A stretch of 64,000 bases of DNA from an uncultured Woeseiaceae bacterium (GTDB lineage: Bacteria > Pseudomonadota > Gammaproteobacteria > Steroidobacterales > Woeseiaceae): NCBI GenBank assembly GCA_947258565.1, contig CAMYJB010000008.1, positions 124,001 to 188,000 of the forward strand, written 5' to 3'. Shown here piece after piece: positions 51,347 through 61,546 of this stretch. The stretch's first letter is position 1. Each line of letters starts with the position of its first letter. Below the pieces are notes generated by a model that saw only the letters and a program-made list of their open reading frames with translations, was not told the DNA's origin and made no database searches. The position numbers and the translations under genes were made by a program.

Positions 51347-54300
51347 ATGCTCATATCTGACGTATCGGTTCGCCGTCCCGTCTTCGCGGCCGTCATTTCG
51401 CTGATCCTGCTGATCATCGGCGGGATGTCTCTGGGCAGCATGCCTATCCGCGAATTTCCGGACATCGAGCGGCCGATCGTGTCGATCAGCACCCAGTATC
51501 GGGGCGCCGCATCCGATATCGTGGAGCGCCGCGTGACCCAGGTGCTCGAGGACCAGATCGCCGGTATTGCGGGCATCTCGAAGATCTCGTCGATCAGCTA
51601 CGACGAGCGCTCCCGGATCACGCTCGAATTTTCCCGCGACCGGGACATCGACGGCGCCGCGAATGACGTGCGGGATCGGGTTTCAGGCGTACTCGGCATG
51701 CTGCCTGACGAGGCCGACCCGCCGCAGATCACCAAGCAGGACAGCGCTGCAGCGACCGCGATGTGGATCAACGTGTCGAGTGACACCCGATCGATCATGG
51801 AAGTGTCGGACTTCGCGGAGCGCTACATTGTCGACGCTCTGTCCGCGGTTGACGGCGTGGCGCGCGTCCGCGGCAGCGGAACCCGGCGGCCCGCGATGCG
51901 AGTCTGGGTCGATACCAAGCGACTCGCGGCCCGCGAACTGACGGTCACCGACATCGAAGATGCGCTGCGCCGGGAAAACGTGCAGATCCCGTCTGGCCGC
52001 CTCGAATCGACGGCCCGCGAATTCACCTTGCGCACCGACACCGGTTTCGAGTCGGTCAGCGACTTCGAGCGGCTCGTTATCAAGCAAGCAGCCGACGATT
52101 ACCTGATTCGCCTCGGCGAGGTCGCGGACGTCGAGTTCGCGCCCGAGAACATCCGCAGCTACTCCGCGACCGACGGGGTCGCGGGGATGAGCCTCGGCAT
52201 CATCCCCCAGGCGCAGGCCAACCTGCTGCAGGTCAACAGCGATGTGGCAAAGCGCATCGAAGAGATGCAATCGTCGTTGCCCGACGACATCGACCTGGCA
52301 ATCAATATCGACACGGCCTTGTTCATCCGCGCTTCGCTCAAGGAAGTCGGGAAGGCGCTGGCGTTCGCGCTGTCGCTCGTGCTGATCGTGATTTATGCAT
52401 TCATCGGCACCATTCGCGCGACGATTATCCCGGCCGTGACGATCCCGATCTCGATTATCGCCGCCTTCACCGTGATGGCCGCGCTGGGCTTTTCGATCAA
52501 CACCCTGACGTTGCTCGGCTTCGTGCTGGCGATCGGCCTCGTGGTCGATGACGCAATCGTTGTGCTGGAGAATATCGTGCGGCGAATAGAGGGCAGAGAG
52601 CCGACGTTGCTCGCCGCCGTCAACGGCAGCCGCGAGATCGGTTTCGCTGTCATCGCCACTACACTCGTGCTGATCGCCGTGATCCTCCCGGTATCCTTCA
52701 TGCCCGGAAACATCGGCGACATCTTCAGCGAATTCGGCATTTCCCTTGCAGCCGCAGTGGCTTTCTCGAGCCTCGTCGCACTGACGCTCGTGCCCATGCT
52801 GACGTCGAAGCTGTATCACGACAACCGGCTCCATCGCGGTCGCGTAGCGCGTTTCGTCGATGCGCTGTTCAGGCGCCTCTCTGCGAGCTACGAACGCCTG
52901 TTGCGACGCACGTCGCAGCGGCCCGTCGTCGTGATAGTGCTGGCGATGGGGGCTTTTGCCGCCAGCCTGACCCTGCTCGGCAAGCTGCCCAGCGAATTCA
53001 TGCCGCGGGAAGACCGCGGCTTCGCGATGGCAAGAATCAAGGCGCCGGACGGCGCGAGCCTCGACTACACGCTCGGCTATATCAAGCAGGTCGAGAAGAT
53101 CATGATGGCAGACAAGGAAAAAGGCGACGTACTCCGGGTGCTGGGCCGCTCCGGGAGCTGGAACGCCGGCAGCGACGTCAATACCGGCATGGTATTCGCA
53201 CCGCTGGAAGTCTGGTCGAAACGGGAACGCTCGGCGCAGGAACTCGCATCGGGCTGGAATCGGCAGTTTGCGGAATTACCGGGCGTCCAGGCGTTCGCGT
53301 TTGCCCCGGGGGCGTGGGCAATCGGACAGAGTTCGCGGCCCCTCCAGATTGTCCTGGGCGGCACGAACTACGAAGAGCTTGCGCAGTGGCGCGACATCGT
53401 GATGGGCGAAGCCGCCAAATTGCCCGGGCTTTCGAACCTGCAGTCCGACTATAACGAGCGCAAACCGAAAATCGATGTGGCGGTAGACCGCGATCGGGCC
53501 GCGGACCTCGGCGTATCGCTTTCCAACGTGGGCCGGACGCTGGAGACGATTCTCGGCTCCAGAGTGGTTACGACCTTCATCAGGGATGGCGAGGAATACC
53601 GCGTCATCCTGCAGGGTGCCGACGAACGGCGTCAGACGCCGAGTGACCTGGAAACCATCTACGTCCGGTCGCAGACGTCGGGGGCGCTGATCCCGCTGGC
53701 CAACCTCGTACGCCTGACGGAAGTCGCAGGCCCGGTGGATCTGCGTCGTTTCGACCGGATGCGCTCGATCACCATAAGCGCCAGCCTCGGGAACAACTAC
53801 TCGCTCGGCGATGCGCTCGCGGAACTCGAGCGCATCGTTGCCGACAACCTGCCGGAATCGGCTCGACTCAGCTACAACGGCGAATCGCGCGACTTCAAGG
53901 CAACTGGCAGCTCGATCTACGTGACCTTCATGCTGGCGTTGGCGATCGCGTACCTGGTGCTCGCCGCACAGTTCGAGAGTTTCAAACACCCGTTAATCAT
54001 CATGACAACGGTTCCGCTTGCCGTGACCGGCGCGCTCATCGGTCTGTGGGTGTTCGGCTCCTCGATCAATATCTACAGCCAGATCGGTGCGATCATGCTG
54101 ATCGGGCTCGCGGCCAAGAACGGTATCCTGATCGTCGAATTCGCAAACCAGCTGCGCGATCGTGGCGAGGACTACCGCGAGGCCGTCATTCATTCGGCCA
54201 GGACACGTCTGCGTCCGGTGCTGATGACGAGTATGTGCACGGCCTTCGGCTCGATACCGTTGTTGCTTGCCACGGGCGCCGGCGCACTATCACGCCAGTC

Positions 54301-54472
54301 CATAGGTGCCGTGGTCTTCTTCGGCGTTTCGTTTTCCGTCCTGCTGACCCTGGTCGTGGTTCCGGCCGTGTACGTGTTGGTCGCGAAAAACACGCATTCG
54401 CCGGAATACGTGTCCCAGCTCATCGACAAGCTCGCCGCATCGCCGAAGAATCGCCAGGCAACCGAGACCTGA
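51347..54472 (+). CDS. RND multidrug efflux permease (HAE1 type)
   Basis: The 1041-residue inner-membrane pump exports hydrophobic compounds using the proton gradient. It has the usual twelve helices with two large periplasmic loops. The opening ISDVSVRRPVFAAVISLILL, the helix 4 proton-relay pair in VLAIGLVVDDAIVVLENIVRR, PVSFMPGNIGDIFSEFGISLAAAV and the C-terminal AAKNGILIVEFANQLRDRGEDYREAV are diagnostic. It is closer in pattern to MdtB/MexD-like single-component HAE1 pumps than to metal (HME) pumps. It forms an operon with the adaptor. Confidence 0.95.
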   Translation: MLISDVSVRRPVFAAVISLILLIIGGMSLGSMPIREFPDIERPIVSISTQYRGAASDIVERRVTQVLEDQIAGIAGISKISSISYDERSRITLEFSRDRDIDGAANDVRDRVSGVLGMLPDEADPPQITKQDSAAATAMWINVSSDTRSIMEVSDFAERYIVDALSAVDGVARVRGSGTRRPAMRVWVDTKRLAARELTVTDIEDALRRENVQIPSGRLESTAREFTLRTDTGFESVSDFERLVIKQAADDYLIRLGEVADVEFAPENIRSYSATDGVAGMSLGIIPQAQANLLQVNSDVAKRIEEMQSSLPDDIDLAINIDTALFIRASLKEVGKALAFALSLVLIVIYAFIGTIRATIIPAVTIPISIIAAFTVMAALGFSINTLTLLGFVLAIGLVVDDAIVVLENIVRRIEGREPTLLAAVNGSREIGFAVIATTLVLIAVILPVSFMPGNIGDIFSEFGISLAAAVAFSSLVALTLVPMLTSKLYHDNRLHRGRVARFVDALFRRLSASYERLLRRTSQRPVVVIVLAMGAFAASLTLLGKLPSEFMPREDRGFAMARIKAPDGASLDYTLGYIKQVEKIMMADKEKGDVLRVLGRSGSWNAGSDVNTGMVFAPLEVWSKRERSAQELASGWNRQFAELPGVQAFAFAPGAWAIGQSSRPLQIVLGGTNYEELAQWRDIVMGEAAKLPGLSNLQSDYNERKPKIDVAVDRDRAADLGVSLSNVGRTLETILGSRVVTTFIRDGEEYRVILQGADERRQTPSDLETIYVRSQTSGALIPLANLVRLTEVAGPVDLRRFDRMRSITISASLGNNYSLGDALAELERIVADNLPESARLSYNGESRDFKATGSSIYVTFMLALAIAYLVLAAQFESFKHPLIIMTTVPLAVTGALIGLWVFGSSINIYSQIGAIMLIGLAAKNGILIVEFANQLRDRGEDYREAVIHSARTRLRPVLMTSMCTAFGSIPLLLATGAGALSRQSIGAVVFFGVSFSVLLTLVVVPAVYVLVAKNTHSPEYVSQLIDKLAASPKNRQATET

Positions 54473-54495
54473 ACCAGGGCGGGACGGTAGTCGCA

Positions 54496-55323
54496 ATGCT
54501 CAAGCTGCTGCTCGCCGGTCTCGCCGCCTACGCCGCACTGGTGCTCGTCGTCTACCTGATGCAGGCACGCATGCTTTACCTCGCGAACGTTCCCGGCCGA
54601 TCACTCGAGCGCACGCCTGCCGACATCGGTACCGAGTTTCACGATGTGTCGATCGACACGGCTGATGGCGTAAGGCTACACGGGTGGTATGTTCCCGCTG
54701 ACTCCGATCGCGTACTGCTGTTTTTCCACGGCAACGCCGGCAACATTTCGCACAGGCTGGAATCCATTCGCCAGTTTCTGCAGCTCGGCCTTTCCGTATT
54801 GATAATCGATTATCGCGGCTATGGACAGAGCGAGGGACGCACGACCGAACAGGGCATATACCGTGACGCGGAGGCGGCCTGGCGTTACCTGACAGAGACC
54901 AACAACATCCCTGCAACGCGCATCATCGTATTCGGCCGCTCTATGGGCGCCTCGGCCGCGGCATACCTTGCCGCGCGGCATCGCCCGCTGGCCCTTATCA
55001 TCGAGTCGTCGTTTACGTCGGTCCCGGATATTGCGCGGGAGTACTATCCCTGGCTCCCGGTACGGTGGTTGAGCCGACTGCGCCATGCTGCGGAGGAGTT
55101 CGTGCGGCAGAGCAAGTCTCCCGTGCTTGTGATCCACAGTCGGGACGACGAAATCGTCCCGTTGCACCACGGCAAAGCGATATTCGCGGCAGCGGGAGAT
55201 CCCAAAGCATTCCTTGAAATTCGCGGCACGCACAATGACGCGTTCCTGCGGGACGAACAAAACTACCTTTCCGGTTTGCGCTCATTTCTCGACCAGCTGC
55301 CGCCGGGCGAATCGCCGCCATGA
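54496..55323 (+). CDS. Alpha/beta hydrolase with N-terminal membrane anchor
   Basis: The 275-residue protein has one N-terminal helix (LLLAGLAAYAALVLVVYLMQ) and a BEM46-like hydrolase domain. The oxyanion strand is LLFFHGNAGNISHRL, the nucleophile elbow GRSMGAS, the acid VIHSRDDEIVP and the histidine RGTHNDAF. The natural substrate is unknown, probably an ester or lipid. Its start is 23 nt after the pump stop, so it is likely the third gene of the RND unit. It ends at a strong terminator. Confidence 0.88.
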   Translation: MLKLLLAGLAAYAALVLVVYLMQARMLYLANVPGRSLERTPADIGTEFHDVSIDTADGVRLHGWYVPADSDRVLLFFHGNAGNISHRLESIRQFLQLGLSVLIIDYRGYGQSEGRTTEQGIYRDAEAAWRYLTETNNIPATRIIVFGRSMGASAAAYLAARHRPLALIIESSFTSVPDIAREYYPWLPVRWLSRLRHAAEEFVRQSKSPVLVIHSRDDEIVPLHHGKAIFAAAGDPKAFLEIRGTHNDAFLRDEQNYLSGLRSFLDQLPPGESPP

Positions 55324-55324
55324 A

Positions 55325-55349
55325 AAAAGCCGGGCAGTGCCCGGCTTTT
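55325..55349. terminator. Bidirectional intrinsic terminator
   Basis: aaaagccgggc (55325-55335) pairs perfectly with gcccggctttt (55339-55349) over loop agt, with A-rich and T-rich ends on both sides. It lies between the convergent hydrolase gene and rplQ and should stop transcription in both directions. It marks the end of the ribosomal alpha operon. Confidence 0.92.
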
Positions 55350-55353
55350 CCAT

Positions 55354-55378
55354 CGCGCGCTGGAGCGCGCTTCTGTAG
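55354..55378. repeat. Weak REP-like palindrome after rplQ
   Basis: gcgcgc-tgga-gcgcgc (55355-55370) forms a perfect 6-bp hairpin, followed by ttctgtag. It shares the ggagcgcg core with the REP-like elements in the spc operon but is more diverged, so membership is uncertain. Confidence 0.35.
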
Positions 55379-55388
55379 CTCGCGCGGA

Positions 55389-55775
55389 TTATTCTTCCGC
55401 AATGGCGTCGGCTTCCGCCGCCTGCTCCGTCAGCATGACGATCGCCATTGGCGCCGCATCACCCGGGCGAGGGCCCGTCTTGAGAATTCGCAGGTAACCG
55501 CCGGGACGGTCCTTGAACCGCGGACCCAGGTCCGTGAACAGCTTGCCGACCGCTTCCTTGTCGCGCAGGCGATTGAACGCGAGGCGACGATTGGCCACGC
55601 TGTCTTCTTTCGCAAGCGTGATGAGCGGCTCGACGACACGACGCAGCTCCTTTGCTTTGGGAACCGTCGTACGGATCGTCTCGTGCTTCACCATCGACGT
55701 CGCCATGTTGCGGAACATGGCCTTGCGATGCGGGCTGCTGCGACCCAGCCGGCGACCGGATTTTCTATGACGCAT
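55389..55775 (-). CDS. rplQ: 50S ribosomal protein L17
   Basis: The 128-residue protein begins [20 protein letters not shown] and continues with [32 protein letters not shown], the L17 signature. The tail is acidic and alanine-rich ([12 protein letters not shown]). It is the last gene of the alpha operon, 14 nt after rpoA. Confidence 0.97.
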   Translation of the reverse strand: MRHRKSGRRLGRSSPHRKAMFRNMATSMVKHETIRTTVPKAKELRRVVEPLITLAKEDSVANRRLAFNRLRDKEAVGKLFTDLGPRFKDRPGGYLRILKTGPRPGDAAPMAIVMLTEQAAEADAIAEE

Positions 55776-55789
55776 GTGTCTGTCCTTTC

Positions 55790-56791
55790 CTAGATAGCGA
55801 GCTCGTGTTCCGGACGCAGGCTGGCTGGCGGCCAGTTATCGAGACGCATGCCGAGCCCAAGCCCGTGGCCTTCCAGCACTTCCTTGATTTCGGTAAGTGA
55901 TTTCTTGCCCAGGTTCGGCGTGCGCAGCAACTCGACCTCCGTGCGCTGAACCAGGTCACCGATGTACATGATGTTCTCGGCCTTCAGGCAGTTCGCCGAA
56001 CGTACCGTCAGTTCGAGTTCGTCGACAGGACGCAGGAGTATGGGATCCACCTGGTCCTGGGCTTGCGCGCCGGCGCCCTCTTCCTGGCCCTGCAGGTCAA
56101 CGAAGACGGAGAGCTGATCCTTGAGGATGCTGCCCGCACGGCGAATCGCCTCCTCGGGATCGATCGTGCCGTTGGTCTCGATGTCGATCAGCAGCTTGTC
56201 GAGGTCGGTGCGCTGTTCCACGCGAGCCGCTTCGACGTTGTACGTGACACGGTGTACGGGGCTGAACGACGCATCGAGCTGCAGGCGGCCTATCGGGCCC
56301 GCCTGTTCTTCGAAGGTCGGTCGCTGGGTTGCGGGGCGATAGCCGCGGCCACGCTCCACCTTGAGCACCATGTTCAGCTCGCCGACGCTGGTCAGATTCG
56401 CGATGACGAGGTCCGGGTTCATGATCTCGACGTCATGATCGAGCTGAATATCACCGGCCGTAACCGGGCCCGGCCCCTTCTTCGAAATTCGCAGTTCGGC
56501 GGTGTCGCGAGCGTTCATGCGCACAGCGACCTGCTTCAGATTGAGCAGGATGTCGACCACATCCTCCTGCACGCCTTCGATGCTGGTGTACTCGTGGAGT
56601 ACGCCTTCGATTTCCGCCTCCGAAATCGCCGCGCCCGGCATGGACGACAGCAGAATTCGACGCAGCGCGTTACCCAATGTGTGGCCGAAACCACGCTCGA
56701 ACGGCTCAATGGTGACCTTCGCCTGAAGATCATTGACCGGCGCCACCTTGACGACGCGCGGCTTCAGAAACTCATGTACAGATTCCTGCAT
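55790..56791 (-). CDS. rpoA: DNA-directed RNA polymerase subunit alpha
   Basis: The alpha dimer nucleates RNA polymerase assembly. The 333-residue protein has an N-terminal domain with the dimer helix [23 protein letters not shown] flexible linker ([16 protein letters not shown]) joins it to the C-terminal domain, [21 protein letters not shown] and [18 protein letters not shown], which contacts UP elements and activators. The length is normal. Confidence 0.98.
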   Translation of the reverse strand: MQESVHEFLKPRVVKVAPVNDLQAKVTIEPFERGFGHTLGNALRRILLSSMPGAAISEAEIEGVLHEYTSIEGVQEDVVDILLNLKQVAVRMNARDTAELRISKKGPGPVTAGDIQLDHDVEIMNPDLVIANLTSVGELNMVLKVERGRGYRPATQRPTFEEQAGPIGRLQLDASFSPVHRVTYNVEAARVEQRTDLDKLLIDIETNGTIDPEEAIRRAGSILKDQLSVFVDLQGQEEGAGAQAQDQVDPILLRPVDELELTVRSANCLKAENIMYIGDLVQRTEVELLRTPNLGKKSLTEIKEVLEGHGLGLGMRLDNWPPASLRPEHELAI

Positions 56792-56810
56792 GGGAATAAT
56801 CCCTCCTGAC

Positions 56811-57431
56811 TTACTTGGAGTACAGCTCGACGACGAGGTTTTCGTTGATGTCCGGCAGGATGTCCTCCCGGTCCGGCAACGATTTCAGAACCCCGGACAT
56901 TTTCTTTGCGTCGACCTCTACCCACTCCGGCAGACCGACCTGGCCTGCAATTTCTATAGCGCTCTGAATGCGAAGCTGCTTCTTCGCCTTCTCGCGGATA
57001 CTGATTGCGTCTCCCGCACTTACCTGGGCAGACGGAATATTGACAACCTTGCCGTTGATCTCGATGCTCTTGTGGCTGACCAGCTGGCGGGCTTCGGCGC
57101 GCGTAGACGCAAAGCCCATGCGATAAACGACGTTGTCCAGCCGCCCCTCCAGCAAACGCAACAGGTTCTCGCCCGTAGAGCCTTTCAGCTGGGCGGCGCG
57201 CTTGTAGTAGTTGCGGAACTGGCGCTCGAGCACGCCGTACATACGACGCAGCTTTTGCTTCTCACGAAGCTGCAGACCGTAGTCCGACAGGCGCGGCCGG
57301 CGTTGCGGCGCACCACCGGGCGGAATCTCCAGCCGGCACTTCGATTCGAGCGGCCGTACGCCACTCTTGAGAAACAGATCCGTGCCTTCGCGGCGGGACA
57401 GTTTGCACTTGGGTCCTAAATATCTTGCCAT
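56811..57431 (-). CDS. rpsD: 30S ribosomal protein S4
   Basis: S4 nucleates 30S assembly and in many bacteria autoregulates the alpha operon. The 206-residue protein starts [20 protein letters not shown] and has the S4 RNA-binding domain [34 protein letters not shown]. It lacks zinc cysteines. It lies 9 nt after rpsK. Confidence 0.98.
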   Translation of the reverse strand: MARYLGPKCKLSRREGTDLFLKSGVRPLESKCRLEIPPGGAPQRRPRLSDYGLQLREKQKLRRMYGVLERQFRNYYKRAAQLKGSTGENLLRLLEGRLDNVVYRMGFASTRAEARQLVSHKSIEINGKVVNIPSAQVSAGDAISIREKAKKQLRIQSAIEIAGQVGLPEWVEVDAKKMSGVLKSLPDREDILPDINENLVVELYSK

Positions 57432-57440
57432 TGTTAGCCT

Positions 57441-57821
57441 CTATACGCGCCGCTTTTTGGGCGGGCGACAGCCGTTGTGAGGAATCGGCGTAACATCCTC
57501 GATGTGTTGAATACGAAAGCCCAGGGCGTTCAGGGCGCGAACCGCGGACTCGCGACCCGGGCCCGGCCCACGAACACGCACGTCCAGATTCTTGACGCCG
57601 AAGTCGAGTGCCGTGCGACCCGCCTTCTCGGACGCGACCTGCGCAGCAAACGGCGTCGACTTGCGTGAGCCGCGAAAACCGCAGCCGCCGGCCGTCGCCC
57701 ACGACAATGCATTGCCCTGGCGATCCGTGATCGTGATGATCGTGTTGTTGAAGGAAGCATTGATGTGCGCAATCGCATCCACCACGTGCTTTTTGACCTT
57801 CTTTTTCTTTGTTTCTGCCAT
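57441..57821 (-). CDS. rpsK: 30S ribosomal protein S11
   Basis: The 126-residue protein has a lysine-rich start ([31 protein letters not shown]) and the conserved end [21 protein letters not shown] with [13 protein letters not shown]11 forms part of the 30S platform near the mRNA exit. It lies between rpsM and rpsD. Confidence 0.98.
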   Translation of the reverse strand: MAETKKKKVKKHVVDAIAHINASFNNTIITITDRQGNALSWATAGGCGFRGSRKSTPFAAQVASEKAGRTALDFGVKNLDVRVRGPGPGRESAVRALNALGFRIQHIEDVTPIPHNGCRPPKKRRV

Positions 57822-57887
57822 GTTGAAAATTACTCGTGCGGTAACTGGTTATCTATTTGCGACGGTAGCAAGTCCAAACGGACGGTC

Positions 57888-58244
57888 CTATCGCTTGATG
57901 GGCCTCCGCGGTCCCTTTCGGGTACGCGCATTCGTCCGTGTACGCTGACCACGCAGCGGCAGTCCGCGGCGATGGCGGATACCGCGATAGCAGCCGAGAT
58001 CCATCAGTCGCTTGATGTTCATCGACGTTTCACGGCGGAGGTCCCCCTCTACGGTGAAATTCGCGACAGCGGTCCTGAGCTTCGCCACTTCGGGCTCCGC
58101 CAGGTCCTTGACCGGGGTATCGGGTGCAATGCCCGCTGCCTCGCAGATCTGTTTGGCGCTCGAGTCTCCGATCCCGTAGATCGACGTCAGCGCGATCACG
58201 ATGTGCTTGTTCAGCGGTATATTGATGCCTGCTATACGTGCCAC
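57888..58244 (-). CDS. rpsM: 30S ribosomal protein S13
   Basis: The 118-residue protein begins [26 protein letters not shown] and ends [21 protein letters not shown], the S13 signature. It sits in the 30S head and contacts P-site tRNA and L5. It is the first gene of the alpha operon, 48 nt after rpmJ. Confidence 0.98.
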   Translation of the reverse strand: MARIAGINIPLNKHIVIALTSIYGIGDSSAKQICEAAGIAPDTPVKDLAEPEVAKLRTAVANFTVEGDLRRETSMNIKRLMDLGCYRGIRHRRGLPLRGQRTRTNARTRKGPRRPIKR

Positions 58245-58292
58245 TAATTCTTCCTCGACTAAATCCTGGCGTTCTTACGGATTGCCTTCCGT

Positions 58293-58406
58293 TTAACCTT
58301 GACGCTGCTTATGACGCGCGTCAGTGCAGATCACCCGCACAACGCCGTTGCGGCGGATGATCTTGCAATTCCTGCAAATTTTCTTGACGGATGCTCTTAC
58401 TTTCAT
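58293..58406 (-). CDS. rpmJ: 50S ribosomal protein L36
   Basis: This 37-residue protein is short but clear: it starts [20 protein letters not shown] at ATG 58406 and ends RHKQRQG with TAA at 58293. It is the zinc-binding form with C11, C14, C27 and H32, rather than the longer cysteine-free paralogue. It lies between secY and rpsM, the usual position at the end of the spc operon. Confidence 0.96.
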   Translation of the reverse strand: MKVRASVKKICRNCKIIRRNGVVRVICTDARHKQRQG

Positions 58407-58481
58407 GAGCTTTCTCCCACGAGCCCGCGGCTCAATGTAACCGGGTTGCTATTGCGGTCCGTACCCCGCTGTAAGCAACCA

Positions 58482-59843
58482 CTATCGTAGCTGACCACCT
58501 CTGCCGTAATTGCGAAGGTTGGCTTTCTGCATCATGCCCTCGTACTGATGGCTCATGGCATGCGCCTGCAACTGCGACATGAAATCCATCGTCACGACGA
58601 CGAGAATGAGTAACGACGTACCGCCGAAGCTGAACGGCATGCTCGGGTAGAACATCCGAACGAACTCGGGCAGCAGGCAGACGCCGGCGATATAAATCGA
58701 TCCCCAGAACGTCAGCCTCGTCAAAACACGGTCGATGTACTCGGCCGTGTGCGCGCCGGGCCTGATACCCGGCAAGAACGCCCCGGCCCGTTTCAGGTTG
58801 TCCGCGGTGTCTTTCGAGTTGTACATCAGCGCCGTATAGAAGAAGCAGAAGAATACGATCATGGCGCCATACAGCAGCACGTATACGGGCTGCCCCGGGC
58901 CAAGGTTGGCGCCGATCGTCTGCAGCGCCCGCTGCACCGCGTTCGGCTCGGCAGACTGACCGAAAAACTGCGCGATCGTCGCCGGGAACATGAGGATCGA
59001 CGACGCAAAGATCGGCGGAATAACACCGGACATGTTGATCTTGAACGGCAGGTGCGTACTCTGCGCCGCGTACATCTTGCGCCCCTGCTGGCGCCGCGCG
59101 TAGTTCACGGTAATACGCCGCTGCGCACGCTCCATGAAAACCACGAACACAATGGCTGCAACGCCGCCGACGAACATCATGATCGCCGTCGCCGGCGACA
59201 TCTCGCCGTTCCGGACCAGCTCAGCAGTACCTGCAACCGCTGCCGGCATGCCCGCTACGATACCGGCGAGAATAATCATCGAGATGCCGTTGCCGATACC
59301 CCGTTCGGTAATCTGCTCGCCCAACCACATCAGGAACATTGTCCCGGTAACCAGCGTGATACAGGCGGTTATCAGGAAGCTCGGCCCGGGATTCACGACC
59401 AGACCCGCCTGGTTCTGCAGCCACGACGCGGCAGCCACCGACTGGAAGCTCGCCAGTGCCACGGTACCCCAGCGGGTGTACTTGATGATCTGCCGCCTGC
59501 CTTGCTCACCTTCCTTGCGCAGCTGCTGCAGGCTCGGCACGATGTGGCTCGCCATCTGCATGATGATCGATGACGAGATGTACGGCATGATGCCGAGCGC
59601 AAACAGCCCGAAACGCGACAGTGCGCCGCCCGAGAACAGGTTGAACAGGCCGAGCAGGTTGCCCGACTGCTGATCGAAGAAGTCCTTGAGCGCAACCGGA
59701 TCGACGCCGGGCACGGGTATGAATGTGCCTACACGGAACACGATCAGCGCACCGAGCAAGAACAGGATGCGAGCTTTGAGCTCGGCCAGTTTGCCCGCCG
59801 CTTTCGCGATATCAGCCGGATTCTGTTGAGGCTTTTTCGCCAC
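58482..59843 (-). CDS. secY: Protein translocase subunit SecY
   Basis: SecY is the channel of the Sec translocon. The 453-residue protein has ten helices: [27 protein letters not shown] at the start, the plug region around [13 protein letters not shown], and the cytosolic loop with [24 protein letters not shown]. Partners SecE and SecG are not in the window. It follows rplO, with a REP-like palindrome in the gap. Confidence 0.98.
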   Translation of the reverse strand: MAKKPQQNPADIAKAAGKLAELKARILFLLGALIVFRVGTFIPVPGVDPVALKDFFDQQSGNLLGLFNLFSGGALSRFGLFALGIMPYISSSIIMQMASHIVPSLQQLRKEGEQGRRQIIKYTRWGTVALASFQSVAAASWLQNQAGLVVNPGPSFLITACITLVTGTMFLMWLGEQITERGIGNGISMIILAGIVAGMPAAVAGTAELVRNGEMSPATAIMMFVGGVAAIVFVVFMERAQRRITVNYARRQQGRKMYAAQSTHLPFKINMSGVIPPIFASSILMFPATIAQFFGQSAEPNAVQRALQTIGANLGPGQPVYVLLYGAMIVFFCFFYTALMYNSKDTADNLKRAGAFLPGIRPGAHTAEYIDRVLTRLTFWGSIYIAGVCLLPEFVRMFYPSMPFSFGGTSLLILVVVTMDFMSQLQAHAMSHQYEGMMQKANLRNYGRGGQLR

Positions 59844-59863
59844 GATAATTCCTGTATTCCATT

Positions 59864-59888
59864 GTCGCGCTTCGAGAAGCGCTGCTAC
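59864..59888 (-). repeat. REP-like palindrome between rplO and secY
   Basis: On the transcribed strand the element reads GTAGCAGCGCTTCTCGAAGC followed by GCGAC. It starts with a GTAG tetranucleotide that overlaps the rplO stop, and contains a perfect hairpin GCGCTT-CTCG-AAGCGC. It is similar to the elements at 61521 and 62850 and in the same orientation. Confidence 0.65.
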
Positions 59889-60322
59889 TAATCTTCGATC
59901 TTGCCGCCGGCCTTCTCGATGACCTCACGAGCGCCCTTGGTAACGGCGATGCCTTTCAGCTTCACCGCCTTGTCCAGTTCCCCGGACTTGATGACTTTCA
60001 CCCTGGTGGCAAATGCAGGCACTAGGTTCAGCTTCTTTAGCGCGTCGATGTCGATAACCTCGGCCTCGGGAATGGCCAGCTCATGCAGCCTGAGTTCTGC
60101 CGTCAGGTGCGCCTTGCGCGAACGGAAGCCCACTTTCGGCAAGCGCCGCTGCAGCGGCATCTGGCCACCCTCGAAACCAACCTTGTGATAGCCGCCCGAA
60201 CGTGCGTGCTGCCCCTTCTGGCCGCGTCCGCTCGTCTTGCCCTGGCCGGCGGAATGACCGCGGCCCAGGCGCTTGCCGGCTTTCTTGGCGCCCTTGCGGG
60301 GCGACAGTTCATTCAATCGCAT
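59888..60322 (-). CDS. rplO: 50S ribosomal protein L15
   Basis: The 144-residue protein has the glycine-rich start [33 protein letters not shown] and the C-terminal signature [38 protein letters not shown]. It lies between rpmD, whose stop is one base before its start region, and secY. Confidence 0.98.
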   Translation of the reverse strand: MRLNELSPRKGAKKAGKRLGRGHSAGQGKTSGRGQKGQHARSGGYHKVGFEGGQMPLQRRLPKVGFRSRKAHLTAELRLHELAIPEAEVIDIDALKKLNLVPAFATRVKVIKSGELDKAVKLKGIAVTKGAREVIEKAGGKIED

Positions 60323-60323
60323 G

Positions 60324-60512
60324 TCAGCTTTCCTCTACCGCGACCATGTACGAGACGCGATTGATCATGCCGCGATTCTCGGGCGTATCGGCCACCGTCA
60401 CGGTCTGGTGCATCCTGCGGAGACCCAGGCCGGCAACACAGGCTTTGTGGCTCTTTAGCCGCCCGTGCTTGCTCTTGACCAATGTCACTTTCAACTCTTT
60501 TGGCTTCGCCAT
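60324..60512 (-). CDS. rpmD: 50S ribosomal protein L30
   Basis: The 62-residue protein matches L30: [34 protein letters not shown], then [19 protein letters not shown]. It lies between rpsE and rplO. The gap to rpsE holds a 21-bp tandem repeat. Confidence 0.97.
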   Translation of the reverse strand: MAKPKELKVTLVKSKHGRLKSHKACVAGLGLRRMHQTVTVADTPENRGMINRVSYMVAVEES

Positions 60513-60540
60513 GATCGTATCTCTGCAATTCCCGCCGGAC

Positions 60541-60595
60541 TCAGCCGACTATTGGTCGGCTTCAGCCGGCTATTGGTCGGCTTCAGCCGACTATT
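60541..60595 (-). repeat. 21-bp tandem repeat copying the end of rpsE
   Basis: Two full units, 60541-60561 and 60562-60582, and a partial third (60583-60595) of tcagccgactattggtcggct occur in tandem, with one base difference in the second. Each unit can fold into AGCCGAC-CAATA-GTCGGCT. The third copy contains the last codons and stop of rpsE, so the array looks like repeated duplication of the gene end. Confidence 0.88.
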
Positions 60596-61089
60596 TCCTT
60601 TACCGTCTTGCCGCGCTTGGCCGCGATCGCCTGCGGTGAATGAATCTCCGACAGCGCGCTGATCGTCGCGCGAACCACGTTGATCGGGTTGCGTGAGCCA
60701 TAACTCTTGGCCAGCACGTTACGCACGCCGGCGCACTCGAACACGGCTCGCATGGCACCGCCGGCGATGACGCCGGTACCTTCCGATGCCGGCTGCATGT
60801 ACACGCGGGTCGCACCGTGACGTCCCTTTTTCGCGTACTGCAGGGTCTCGTTGTTCAGATTGACCGCGATCATATTCTTGCGTGCATTCTGCATCGCCTT
60901 CTGAATCGCGATCGGCACTTCGCGCGCCTTGCCATAGCCGAAGCCGACCTGGCCCTGTCCGTCACCGACAACGGTCAGCGCGGTAAAGCCAAACTGACGG
61001 CCGCCCTTGACGACCTTGGCGACGCGATTAACGGTGACCAGTTTCTCGATCAGGTCATCGTTTGATTGTGCTTGTTCAACTCTTGCCAT
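60583..61089 (-). CDS. rpsE: 30S ribosomal protein S5
   Basis: S5 lies near the decoding centre and mRNA entry. The 168-residue protein has the double-stranded RNA-binding part ([31 protein letters not shown]) and [26 protein letters not shown]. Its final residues, EIVG, are encoded inside the partial third unit of the 21-bp tandem repeat. Confidence 0.98.
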   Translation of the reverse strand: MARVEQAQSNDDLIEKLVTVNRVAKVVKGGRQFGFTALTVVGDGQGQVGFGYGKAREVPIAIQKAMQNARKNMIAVNLNNETLQYAKKGRHGATRVYMQPASEGTGVIAGGAMRAVFECAGVRNVLAKSYGSRNPINVVRATISALSEIHSPQAIAAKRGKTVKEIVG

Positions 61090-61131
61090 AGTCTGGTCCC
61101 GACGGTGATTTCGCCGCCAACAATCCTTTCT

Positions 61132-61491
61132 TTAAAATTTCAGCCCTGCTTCGCGCGCTGCATCGGCTAATGCCTTCACGCGCCCGTGATACCGAAAACC
61201 CGACCGGTCGAAGGCAACCGTATCGATGCCGGCCGCCTTGGCCTTTTCCGCAATGCGCGCGCCGACGATAGACGCAGCCTCGACGTTGCCGCCGCTCTTT
61301 ACGCCCTTCCGCACTTCCTGTTCGATCGTCGAAGCGCTTGCCAGAACCGTGCCGCCATCAGGCGCAATGATCTGTGCATAGATATGGCGCGGCGTGCGAT
61401 GCACGCTGAGCCGATTTGCTTCCAGCTCGCTGATCTTGGAGCGCCCCTTTCGGGCACGCCGCAAACGATTTTGTTTCTTGTCCAGTTTCAT
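61132..61491 (-). CDS. rplR: 50S ribosomal protein L18
   Basis: L18 binds 5S rRNA. From the ATG at 61491 ([20 protein letters not shown]) the protein is 119 residues, ending [25 protein letters not shown]. The longer frame upstream would begin with a non-conserved [10 protein letters not shown] segment inside the gap, so I prefer the shorter start. Confidence 0.97.
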   Translation of the reverse strand: MKLDKKQNRLRRARKGRSKISELEANRLSVHRTPRHIYAQIIAPDGGTVLASASTIEQEVRKGVKSGGNVEAASIVGARIAEKAKAAGIDTVAFDRSGFRYHGRVKALADAAREAGLKF

Positions 61492-61520
61492 GATCTTTGA
61501 AATCTCTAGTCCAGGCTCTT

Positions 61521-61544
61521 CCACGCTTCGAAGAGCGCTCCTGC
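61521..61544 (-). repeat. REP-like palindrome between rplF and rplR
   Basis: On the transcribed strand it reads GCAGGAGCGCTCTTCGAAGC then GTGG. It begins with a variant of the GTAG head and has a 4-bp CGCT/AGCG stem over a TTCG-containing loop. It is in the same orientation as the copies at 59864 and 62850. Confidence 0.6.
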
Positions 61545-61546
61545 GT

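Noticed and set aside
50137-51576. Long minus-strand open frame opposite the RND adaptor
   Set aside because: The product is serine/arginine-rich low-complexity sequence typical of antisense frames in GC-rich DNA, and the plus strand encodes a clear adaptor.
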